Source: CAIWHR01 sp963734085
Lineage (GTDB): Bacteria; Pseudomonadota; Gammaproteobacteria; Burkholderiales; Casimicrobiaceae
Direction: 5' to 3'
Length of the DNA stretch: 64,000 nt
Assembly: GCA_963734085.1 (NCBI GenBank)
Contig: CAVTFT010000009.1
Coordinates: forward strand, 1 to 64,000
Shown one piece after another: positions 44,435-52,346 of the stretch (position 1 is the first letter of the stretch; each line of letters starts with the position of its first letter). The position numbers and the translations under genes were made by a program. The notes under the pieces are model-generated. The model made no database searches, was not told the origin of the DNA, and was given only the letters and a program-made list of their open reading frames with translations.

Positions 44435-45940
44435 TCAGCCCCCGGCATCGCCCGTGTCGGGCGTCGCTCCGTCGACCAGATCGCCGAGATAAGCCCGCAA
44501 CGGATCGAGATGCCGCGCGTAATTGCGCCAGCGGCCCGAAGAGCGCTGATAGAGCGGCTCGCGCACCTGCCACACGCTCGCCGTCTTGACCGCGTTCGCC
44601 ACACGTTGAAACGAAAGGCAGTCTTCCTCCCAGCCGAGCCCGCAAAAGGCTAGCAATCGCTCGACGGCGGGTCGTGGTTCGCGCACGAACGCGTCGTAGT
44701 CGAAGTCGAGGATGTCGTCGCCGTAGAGCGATTTCCAGTGCGCCATCAGGCGCCGGTACTGCCGGTAATAGTGGCCGATATCGAGGAGATCGAGCGCATA
44801 GCCCATACCGTGATCGAGATGGAGAAAATAGATCGACAGACAGTTGTCCAGCGCGTCGCGTCTCGTGTGGACGATCCGCGCGTTCGGAAACAGCGTCTTG
44901 ATGAGGCCGATATAGAGGAAATTGTCCGGCCGCTTGTCGGTGACGTGGGGGACACCCGGGTACAGCTTCGACAGTAGCGCGAGATAGCGCGCGGCAATTT
45001 CGTCGCGCTGCTGCGAGGTAAGCTCCGCCACCCGTGCCGGAAACGGGGCCAGCTCGGCGCGAACCAGCGTCGGCACGAAATCGATTTCGCCTCCGGCGGC
45101 TACGGCCGAATGTCCGGCCAGCACCTGCTCCGTCAGCGTCGAGCCCGAGCGAAACATCCCGCAAATGAAAATCGGGCGTGCGGATGACGCGCTCGCCGCG
45201 AGCGGCGACTGGTCGGGCGTGAACGTCGCGATCAACTGATCGACAAAGAGCTCGTGCCGGCGGCGGTCGTAGAGCACGGCACCGGGTCCCGCACATTCGC
45301 GGCTGGCGCGGTTCGCCATCGCATAAGCCTCGAACGCCTCGTCGTAGGCGCGACACGCATCGAGCGTCTTGCCGAGCGCGAAGCCGAGGCTCGCCTTGTC
45401 CGCGGCCGTCGCACCGGGCTGCGCGAGCGCCTGCCGCAGCCTGGCGATCAGCGAATCGTCGGGTCCCGGGACGGGCTTGACCTCCACGTAGCGCGCGAGC
45501 GCTTCGTAGCAGTGGGGGTCGAGCGCGAGAATGCGCTCGTAGATCGCGAGCACGTCGTCCCGTTGGCCAAGATCGGACTTGAGGTTCGCGAGATTGAGCA
45601 GCGCGGGGACGTAATCCGGATTGAGCGCGAGCGCGGTATTGAGCTCCTTTTCCGCGGCATCGTCCTGACGCAGAAAGTCCGAAAAGATGACGCCGCGATT
45701 GAGATGAACTTCCTCGGGCCGGCGCACGCCGCGGTCGAGCGCCTGCTGGTACGAGGCGAGCGCCGCGTCGAAGCGTCCCGTCTTGCGCTGCAGAACGGCG
45801 AGGTTGTACCAGCTGTCCGGCAGATCCGGAAAGCGGGCGAGCAGCCGCTCGTACGCGCGTTCTGCCTCGGCGAAGCGGCCGGCGCGCTCGAGCAGCATCG
45901 CCTCGCGCATCATCGCGCGAGGCGCAGCGCCCGTCGTCAC
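44435..45940 (-). CDS. TPR-repeat sulfotransferase-family protein
   Basis: A 501-residue protein. N-terminal tetratricopeptide repeats (about 10-190; AERAYERLLARFPDLPDSWYNLA, LALNPDYVPALLNLANL) lead into a sulfotransferase domain with the 5'-phosphosulfate loop FICGMFRSGSTLTEQVL and a 3'-phosphate region VHTRRDALDNCLSIYF. It would transfer sulfate from PAPS to an unknown acceptor. GTG 45940 has GGGGGAA upstream and is preferred to ATG 45913. An open frame continues further 5' but is not protein-like. Confidence 0.87.
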   Translation of the reverse strand: MTTGAAPRAMMREAMLLERAGRFAEAERAYERLLARFPDLPDSWYNLAVLQRKTGRFDAALASYQQALDRGVRRPEEVHLNRGVIFSDFLRQDDAAEKELNTALALNPDYVPALLNLANLKSDLGQRDDVLAIYERILALDPHCYEALARYVEVKPVPGPDDSLIARLRQALAQPGATAADKASLGFALGKTLDACRAYDEAFEAYAMANRASRECAGPGAVLYDRRRHELFVDQLIATFTPDQSPLAASASSARPIFICGMFRSGSTLTEQVLAGHSAVAAGGEIDFVPTLVRAELAPFPARVAELTSQQRDEIAARYLALLSKLYPGVPHVTDKRPDNFLYIGLIKTLFPNARIVHTRRDALDNCLSIYFLHLDHGMGYALDLLDIGHYYRQYRRLMAHWKSLYGDDILDFDYDAFVREPRPAVERLLAFCGLGWEEDCLSFQRVANAVKTASVWQVREPLYQRSSGRWRNYARHLDPLRAYLGDLVDGATPDTGDAGG

Positions 45941-46275
45941 GGCAGGAATTCCCCCACGATCCGTTTCGCTCCTGACTCCCGTCGCTCGATCCGACGAGTT
46001 TTGTAGTCTACGCCTCGCGCGCGGGACGATAAGCGGCGATTCCAGTCGAGTTGCGCACGGTATCATTCGCAATTGTGCGGGGGAAGATGGTGCGCATGGG
46101 AGCGCGCTAGGCCGAGCGGTTTGGCGAAAGCGTGCAAAGCTTGCCACCACGCCAGATTTCGTTGCGTCGATGCCGCGCAAATGCGAGCGTGCGCAGCGGA
46201 CCGTGGCTTGCGCCGATCGGCACGATCCCTTCCCTCGCTGGTTGCGCTGCACCGTTCTCTGGAGGCCGAAGGCGC

Positions 46276-46977
46276 ATGCCGCTCGTCAGTTTCAAGCCGA
46301 CCAAAGCGCGGCTCGTCATCGAGGAGGGCAAGGACAGCGTCCTCGTGATGAAGGTGGCCGTCGCGAAGGGCGAGACCGTCGAGCTGTCGACGGGCGGCAG
46401 GCTGGAAGTGCTGTCGGGCGTGCTGCGGATTCGCGAGCGCAAGGCGAATTCGATTCGGACCAACGGCAATGCCATCGGCTCGCTGATCTTCATCGACGAG
46501 TCGGGTTTCGGCCAGCAGTACGCGCCGGCGAAGTTCCAGATCAACCTAGGGATGGCGGCGGAAAAATTCGAGCCGTTGCTGCGCGTCGCGCTTTCGGGAC
46601 GGTTGCCCAACAAGTTCTTCGTCGACGCCGGCGAGCGGGTGTCGGCGCGCGAGACGCGCGGGATGTCGTACGGGCTGCGGCGCCAAGTCAGGACCAAGAT
46701 CTGGGACACGACGTCGTTTCGCACGCTTCCCGTCACCAATTTCGCGATGATCCTGCCGATCGACGTGCCCGAGGCGCGGGGCAACGGCGCGGACACCGCA
46801 GCGGCCGATCCGCACCCGATCGAATCGATGGCGACCAACGCGCAGGTGGCCGAGCTCGTCGACGACCTGCTCGTGTTCCAGAGCGAGACGCGCAACACGC
46901 TGTACGCGATCATCGCCGTCGTGTCCGTCGTGGTGGTGCTGGCGTTGGTGTTCGGGTTGGTGCTGCTTCTTCGCTAG
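46276..46977 (+). CDS. Hypothetical tail-anchored protein
   Basis: A 233-residue soluble protein (MPLVSFKPTKARLVIEEGKD) that ends in one transmembrane helix (YAIIAVVSVVVVLALVFGLVL), suggesting C-terminal anchoring. The body is rich in beta-strand-like segments (VELSTGGRLEVLSGVLRI, GSLIFIDESGFGQQY). GGAGG lies 10 nt before ATG 46276. No family is recognised. It is followed by an SDR gene 29 bp downstream. Confidence 0.72.
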   Translation: MPLVSFKPTKARLVIEEGKDSVLVMKVAVAKGETVELSTGGRLEVLSGVLRIRERKANSIRTNGNAIGSLIFIDESGFGQQYAPAKFQINLGMAAEKFEPLLRVALSGRLPNKFFVDAGERVSARETRGMSYGLRRQVRTKIWDTTSFRTLPVTNFAMILPIDVPEARGNGADTAAADPHPIESMATNAQVAELVDDLLVFQSETRNTLYAIIAVVSVVVVLALVFGLVLLLR

Positions 46978-47006
46978 CGATCGGATCGATCGCCAGCGCC
47001 ATCGCA

Positions 47007-47753
47007 ATGAACCAGCTCGATTTCGCCAAGCGCACGGCTGTCGTCACGGGCGGTGCGGCGGGGATCGGCCTCGCGGTCGCGCGGCGGCTCACCTCGAGCG
47101 GCGCGAGCGTTGCATTGTGGGATCGCGACGCGGCGGCACTCGCGCAGGCACAGGCGACGCTCGGTGGAGCGACGATCACCCACGCGCTCGACGTCGCCGA
47201 TGCCGGGGCCGTCGAGCGTGCGGCTCTCGGCACGGCGCGCTCGCTCGGGAGGATCGACGTTCTCGTCTGTTCCGCAGGCATCACCGGACCCAATGCCACC
47301 ACGTGGGAGTACCCGGTCGACGCATGGCGGCAGGTGATCGACGTCAACCTCAACGGCCTCTTCTACTGCAATCGCTCTATCGTGCCGTTCATGCTGAAGA
47401 ACGACTACGGCCGCATCGTCAACATCGCGTCGGTGGCGGGCAAGGAAGGCAATCCGAATGCGCCGGCCTACAGCACGTCGAAGGCCGGCGTGATCGGACT
47501 CACCAAATCGCTCGGCAAGGAATTGGCGAAGACCGGCATCCGCGTCAATTGCGTGACACCGGCCGCGGTGCGCACCGCGATCTTCGACCAGATGACGCAG
47601 CAGCACATCGACTTCATGCTGTCGAAGATCCCGCTCGGTCGCTTCGGCGGCGTCGACGAGGTCGCAGCGTTGGTCTGCTGGCTCGCGAGCGAGGAGTGTT
47701 CGTTCTCGACCGGCGCGGTGTTCGACCTGTCCGGGGGGCGGGCGACCTACTGA
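47007..47753 (+). CDS. Short-chain dehydrogenase/reductase (FabG-like)
   Basis: A 248-residue SDR oxidoreductase. The cofactor loop is TGGAAGIGLA, followed by the structural CSAG and the catalytic set Ser in NIASVAGKEG with Tyr-x3-Lys in AYSTSKAG. The C-terminus ends GAVFDLSGGRATY, typical of FabG-like enzymes. The substrate is unknown. It is convergent with the quinone oxidoreductase gene, with an IS1182-family element between them. Confidence 0.92.
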   Translation: MNQLDFAKRTAVVTGGAAGIGLAVARRLTSSGASVALWDRDAAALAQAQATLGGATITHALDVADAGAVERAALGTARSLGRIDVLVCSAGITGPNATTWEYPVDAWRQVIDVNLNGLFYCNRSIVPFMLKNDYGRIVNIASVAGKEGNPNAPAYSTSKAGVIGLTKSLGKELAKTGIRVNCVTPAAVRTAIFDQMTQQHIDFMLSKIPLGRFGGVDEVAALVCWLASEECSFSTGAVFDLSGGRATY

Positions 47754-47756
47754 TCA

Positions 47757-47778
47757 GCTGTCAGCTATCAGCCGAGCC
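47757..47778 (+). repeat. Left arm of a hairpin split by the IS1182-family element
   Basis: GCTGTCAGCTATCAGC and following bases to 47778 are an imperfect inverted complement of 49459-49481 on the other side of the IS. Together they would form one hairpin between two convergent genes. Confidence 0.6.
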
Positions 47779-47779
47779 T

Positions 47780-49458
47780 GTGTAAAAACGCTGGGGTTGC
47801 CTAGACGAAGAAGTTTCCTACACTGAAGCAACGGGTTTCTTCGGGGCGGCGGCATGAAGCGATTCATCGAAGGCGAGGAGCGAACCCAGGTGAGCCTACT
47901 GCCCGCGTGTCTGGAGGACTATGTCGAGGGGGAGAATCCGGTTCGCGTAGTCGAGGTCTTCGTGGATGGGCTCGACCTGGGCGAGCTCGGCTTTGAAAGG
48001 GTTGACCCGGCGGCCACTGGGCGTCCGGCGTACCACCCGGCGGTGTTGCTCAAGCTCTACATCTACGGCTACCTGAACCGTATCCAGTCCAGCCGTCGGC
48101 TGGAGCGTGAGGCCCAGCGCAACGTCGAGCTGATGTGGCTGACCGGGCGCCTGATGCCGGACTTCAAGACCATCGCCAACTTCCGCAAGGACAATGGGCG
48201 GGCGATCCGCAAGGTATGCCGCCAGTTCATCGTACTGTGCCGCCAGCTCAATCTGTTCACTGCGGCGATCGTGGCCATCGATGGCAGCAAGTTCAAGGCG
48301 GTGAACAACCGCGATAAGAACTTCACCCCGGCCAAGATGCAGCGGCGGATGGCGCAAATCGAGGAGAGCATCGCACGCTACCTTACCGCCATGGACACGG
48401 CCGACCGCGCCGAACCGGAAGTGGCGGAGCTGAAGAAAGGCCGGCTGCAAGAGAAGATTGCGGCGCTGAAGGAGCGGATGCAGCAGCTCAAGGTACTCGA
48501 AGCGCGGATGCTCGCCAGCCCTGATCAACAGCTGTCGCTGACCGACCCTGATGCCCGTTCGATGAAGAGTCGCGATGGTGGCATCGTCGGCTACAACGTG
48601 CAGACGGCGGTGGACACCAAGAACCATCTGATCGTGGCGCACGAAGTCGTCACCGCGGGCATCGATCGCGAACAGCTGACCCCGATGGCCGAACAGGCGC
48701 GCGCGGCCACGGGGATCGACGATCTAACCGTGGTGGCCGACCGCGGCTACTTCAAGAGCGAGCAGATCCGGCAATGCGACGAGGCCGGGATCACACCGCT
48801 GGTGCCCAAGTCGATGACCTCCAACAGCAAGGCCGAGGGTCGCTTCGACAAGCAGGATTTCATCTACATCGCCGCCGACGATGAGTACCGGTGCCCCGCG
48901 GGGCAACGGGCCATCAAGCGCTTTACCACCATCGAGAATGGCCTGACCTTGCACAAGTACTGGTCCTCGGCTTGCCCCAGGTGTGCGCTCAAGGCGCAAT
49001 GCACGACGGGCGACTATCGGCGCATTGCGCGTTGGGAACATGAAGCTGTTCTCGAGGCGATGCAGCTGCGGCTGGATCGGCAACCCGAGATGATGCGAGT
49101 ACGACGACAAACGGTCGAGCATCCGTTCGGAACGATCAAGTCCTGGATGGGGTGGACCCACTTCCTGATGAAATCGCTGCCGCGCGTGCGCACCGAGATG
49201 AGTCTGCACGTCCTTGCCTACAACCTGAAGCGCGTGATGCGCATCCTGGGCATCGGCGCGATGGTGCGCGCGATGAGTGCTTGAGCCGCGCAGGCTCGTA
49301 TTTCGCTCGAAAAACCGGCGCCCTCGGCCTCATACGCCACCAACACTGCATATCCGGCTCCTGCGAGTCACAGGACGGCGAAAAGCGCGCACGCGAACCT
49401 TCCAAGGTTCCGTGCACCTTCATCGCCCAAATAAGAATGTTTGCGACTGTTCTTACAC
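47780..49458 (+). mobile_element. IS1182-family insertion sequence
   Basis: A 1.68-kb element with imperfect terminal inverted repeats: GTGTAAAAAC at 47780-47789 and its mirror GTTCTTACAC at 49449-49458. It holds one complete transposase gene. It separates the convergent SDR and quinone oxidoreductase genes and splits a hairpin there. Confidence 0.8.
47854..49284 (+). CDS. IS1182-family DDE transposase
   Basis: A 476-residue transposase. The N-terminal DUF772-type domain has YHPAVLLKLYIYGYLNRIQSSRRLE and MPDFKTIANFRKDN. The DDE domain has IVAIDGSKFKA, VVADRGYFK and the glutamate in VEHPFGTIKSWMG. A Cys-rich segment (CPRCALKAQCTTG), common in this family, lies before the last catalytic residue. 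It is intact and probably active. Confidence 0.95.
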   Translation: MKRFIEGEERTQVSLLPACLEDYVEGENPVRVVEVFVDGLDLGELGFERVDPAATGRPAYHPAVLLKLYIYGYLNRIQSSRRLEREAQRNVELMWLTGRLMPDFKTIANFRKDNGRAIRKVCRQFIVLCRQLNLFTAAIVAIDGSKFKAVNNRDKNFTPAKMQRRMAQIEESIARYLTAMDTADRAEPEVAELKKGRLQEKIAALKERMQQLKVLEARMLASPDQQLSLTDPDARSMKSRDGGIVGYNVQTAVDTKNHLIVAHEVVTAGIDREQLTPMAEQARAATGIDDLTVVADRGYFKSEQIRQCDEAGITPLVPKSMTSNSKAEGRFDKQDFIYIAADDEYRCPAGQRAIKRFTTIENGLTLHKYWSSACPRCALKAQCTTGDYRRIARWEHEAVLEAMQLRLDRQPEMMRVRRQTVEHPFGTIKSWMGWTHFLMKSLPRVRTEMSLHVLAYNLKRVMRILGIGAMVRAMSA

Positions 49459-49481
49459 GGCCTCAGCCGTCAGCTGACAGC
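49459..49481 (+). repeat. Right arm of the split hairpin
   Basis: GGCCTCAGCCGTCAGCTGAC and following bases to 49481 are complementary to 47757-47778 with a few mismatches. The arm directly adjoins the right end of the IS. Confidence 0.6.
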
Positions 49482-49539
49482 AACTTCAAACCGAGTTCAC
49501 GCGGGGCGATTTGGGTGGCACGAGGTGCTGGCTTTCGGG

Positions 49540-50556
49540 TCACCGAGGCTTTACCTCGAGCATGATCTTCCCGATGTGCTGCGAGGTCTCCATCAGCGCG
49601 TGCGCCGCGGCTGCTTCCGCGAGCGGGAACACGCGATGGATGACGGGCTTGACCTCGCGGCTCTCGAGGAGCGGCCAGACGTTGCTCCGGAGCGATTGCG
49701 CGAGCTCGACCTTGCGCTCGAGCGGGCTCGCCCGAAGCGTCGACCCGGTGACTGTCAACCGCTTCATCATGATGTGCCGCCAGTCGATCTCGACGCGGCT
49801 GCCATGCAGGAAGGCGATGATGACGAGGCGACCCTCGAGCGCCAGGCACTTGAGGTTCTTCTCGATGTAATCGCCGCCGACCATGTCGAGGATCACGTCG
49901 GCGCCGCGCTTGCCGGTGATGCGCGCGACCTCGGCGACGAAGTCCTGCGTCCGGTAGTTGATCGCGTGATCCGCGCCCATCGCGCGGCAGAACTCGGCCT
50001 TTTCGTCGCTGCCGACCGTCGTGATCACCGTCGTGTCGATCTGCTTTGCAAGCTGGATCGCCGTGAGGCCGATGCCACTCGTTCCGCCGTGGATCAGCAC
50101 GCTATCCCCGCAGCGCAGGCGGCCGCGATCGAACAGGTTGTTCCAGACGGTGAAGAAATTCTCGGGCAGGCTTGCCGCCTCGAGCTCCGTGAGCCCGGAG
50201 GGTACTGGCAGGCAGCAGCCGGCGGGTGTCGTGCAGTATTCGGCGTAGCCGCCGCCGGGCGTCAGCGCGCAGACGTGATCGCCGACGCGCCAGCCGTGCA
50301 CGCCATCGCTGCGCGCGACGATCTTTCCGGCGACCTCGAGGCCGATGATCGGCGACGCGTCGGGGGGTGGCGGGTAGGCGCCGGCGCGCTGCAGGCAGTC
50401 GGGCCGGTTGACGCCGGCGTAACTCACTTCGATCAGCACTTCGCCGGCCTTCACTTCCGGCACCGGACCCGAGGCGAGCGCCAATACGTCGGGCGGCCCG
50501 GGCTCGCGGGCGGCGACGTAGCGCATCGTGGTGGGCAGTGATTTCCTGGCGGCCAT
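49540..50556 (-). CDS. Quinone oxidoreductase-family zinc-independent MDR protein
   Basis: A 338-residue medium-chain reductase of the NAD(P)H quinone oxidoreductase/PIG3 type. It has GVNRPDCLQRAGAYPPPP and IIGLEVAGKIV. The nucleotide fold signature is LIHGGTSGIGLTAIQLAK. The family ending LAEAAAAHALMETSQHIGKIML is present. Zinc-ligand residues are absent, as expected. ATG 50556 is favoured; three 12-bp repeats lie just upstream of it. It is divergent from the acyl-CoA ligase gene (133 bp). Confidence 0.9.
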   Translation of the reverse strand: MAARKSLPTTMRYVAAREPGPPDVLALASGPVPEVKAGEVLIEVSYAGVNRPDCLQRAGAYPPPPDASPIIGLEVAGKIVARSDGVHGWRVGDHVCALTPGGGYAEYCTTPAGCCLPVPSGLTELEAASLPENFFTVWNNLFDRGRLRCGDSVLIHGGTSGIGLTAIQLAKQIDTTVITTVGSDEKAEFCRAMGADHAINYRTQDFVAEVARITGKRGADVILDMVGGDYIEKNLKCLALEGRLVIIAFLHGSRVEIDWRHIMMKRLTVTGSTLRASPLERKVELAQSLRSNVWPLLESREVKPVIHRVFPLAEAAAAHALMETSQHIGKIMLEVKPR

Positions 50557-50568
50557 GGCGGCTCCGGC

Positions 50569-50604
50569 GGCGAATCGAACGGCGAATCGAACGGCGAATC
50601 GAAC
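50569..50604 (+). repeat. 12-bp tandem repeat, three units
   Basis: Three perfect copies of GGCGAATCGAAC lie in the divergent promoter region between the quinone oxidoreductase and acyl-CoA ligase genes. They are followed by a partial fourth. Confidence 0.9.
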
Positions 50605-50689
50605 GGCGATTCTAGCCGAAGCCGCCTCGCGGGCCGTTGGGCTACACTTTTGGGCAGCGCACGCGTTTTCTCGTACACCTCTCACCGCG

Positions 50690-52267
50690 ATGCACGAGCC
50701 GCCATCCTCGCACCACAACGTCGCCTCGCTGCTCTTGCGCTCGGCACGTTGCTGGCCGCGCCTTCCGGCAGTGGCGCGCGGCCTTGCGACTCTCCACGAT
50801 TATGCGGAACTGGCGAACCGCGCGGCGCGACTTGCCGGTGCGTTCATGGCCGCGGGATCGTCCAGGGGCGAGCGTGTTGCGATCGTTTCGCGCAACGTCC
50901 CCGAATACGTGGAAGCGCTGCTCGGATGCTGGTGGGCCGGTCTCACCGCGGTGCCGGTCAACGCGAAGCTTCATCCCCGCGAGCTCGCGTACGTCCTCGC
51001 GAACAGCGGCGCGCGCTGGGCTTTCGTCGATACCGCGTGGCAGGGGGCGATCGGCGCGTTGCGTGAGCCAGGGATCGTGCTCGAACGATGCGTCGAATTC
51101 GGCGGGACCGAATATGCGGCGCTGTTCGGCGCGGAACCGCGCGCAGAACCCGCACCGTGCACCGCCGACGATCCGGCCTGGCTCTTCTATACGAGCGGCA
51201 CGACCGGGCGCCCGAAAGGCGTGGTGATCACGCACGGCAACCTGCTCGCGATGAGCCGGTGCTTCCTGTCCGACGTCGAGACGATCGCCCCGGGCGACGC
51301 GCTCCTGCATCCCGCGCCGCTGTCGCATGGCTCGGGTCTGTACGTCTTGCCGCACGTGCTGGCCGGCGCGGTCCAGGTGGTGCCGGAGTCAGGCGGCTTC
51401 GAGGCCGACGAGATCTTCGCGCTGCTCGACGCGTGGGACCGCGCATGTTTTTTCGCGGCGCCGACGATGGTGAAGCGGCTCGTTGCGGCACCGGGGATCG
51501 GTGGTGCACGGCTCGCCCGGCTGAAGAGCATCGTCTACGGTGGCGGGCCGATGTACGTCGCCGATTGCAAGGCGGCGTTCGCAGCGCTCGGCCCCCGTCT
51601 CGCGCAGATCTACGGCCAGGGCGAATCGCCGATGACGATTACCGCGATGAATCGCGCGCTCGTTGCCGACGCCGCGGTGCGCGGCGACGACGCGCGACTG
51701 GGCTCCGTGGGCGTCGCGCAGACCGGTATCGACGTGAGAGTGGCGGGTGCGGACGACTGCGCGCTCGCGCGGGGCGAGGTCGGCGAGGTGGTGGTTCGCG
51801 GACCGACGGTGATGCGCGGCTACTGGATGAATCCGGAGGCGAGCCGCGAGACGCTCGCCAACGGCTGGCTCCATACCGGCGACGTCGGCGTGTTCGATGG
51901 CGACGGCTTTCTCACGCTCAAAGATCGCTCGAAGGACCTGATCGTGAGTGGCGGCTCGAACATCTATCCGCGCGAAATCGAGGAAGTCCTGCTGTTGCAT
52001 GCAGGCGTCGCCGAAGTGGCCGTGATCGGACGCGTCGACCCGGAGTGGGGCGAGGAAGTCGTCGCCTGCGTCGTTGCCCGCGACGGCGTGCCGGCGACCG
52101 CCGAGGCACGTCGCGCGCTCGAAGAAGCGCTCGACGCCGTGTGCCTCGCGAACATCGCGCGCTTCAAGCGGCCGAAGGCCTACCGCTTCATGGCCGAGCT
52201 GCCGAAGAACAACGCGGGCAAGGTGCTGAAGACGGCGCTGCGCGAGCAGCTCGGGCCGAAACGCTGA
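50690..52267 (+). CDS. AMP-forming acyl-CoA ligase (long-chain fatty-acid-CoA ligase-like)
   Basis: A 525-residue ANL-superfamily ligase. The P-loop is LFYTSGTTGRPKGVV, followed by QIYGQGESPM and the hinge region GWLHTGDVGVFDGDGFLTLKDRSKDLI. SGGSNIYPREIEE follows, with the C-terminal lysine in LPKNNAGKVLKTALRE. It activates a carboxylic acid with ATP and CoA; chain-length preference cannot be told. ATG 50690 matches the family N-terminus. A longer open frame upstream crosses the tandem repeats and is unlikely. Confidence 0.92.
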   Translation: MHEPPSSHHNVASLLLRSARCWPRLPAVARGLATLHDYAELANRAARLAGAFMAAGSSRGERVAIVSRNVPEYVEALLGCWWAGLTAVPVNAKLHPRELAYVLANSGARWAFVDTAWQGAIGALREPGIVLERCVEFGGTEYAALFGAEPRAEPAPCTADDPAWLFYTSGTTGRPKGVVITHGNLLAMSRCFLSDVETIAPGDALLHPAPLSHGSGLYVLPHVLAGAVQVVPESGGFEADEIFALLDAWDRACFFAAPTMVKRLVAAPGIGGARLARLKSIVYGGGPMYVADCKAAFAALGPRLAQIYGQGESPMTITAMNRALVADAAVRGDDARLGSVGVAQTGIDVRVAGADDCALARGEVGEVVVRGPTVMRGYWMNPEASRETLANGWLHTGDVGVFDGDGFLTLKDRSKDLIVSGGSNIYPREIEEVLLLHAGVAEVAVIGRVDPEWGEEVVACVVARDGVPATAEARRALEEALDAVCLANIARFKRPKAYRFMAELPKNNAGKVLKTALREQLGPKR

Positions 52268-52346
52268 ACGACGCCGATCGGAACCGGCCGCCGGCGATGA
52301 CGATCGACCCAGCCGTCGCCGAGCCACGTGGGGCGGCGCGAGACGG

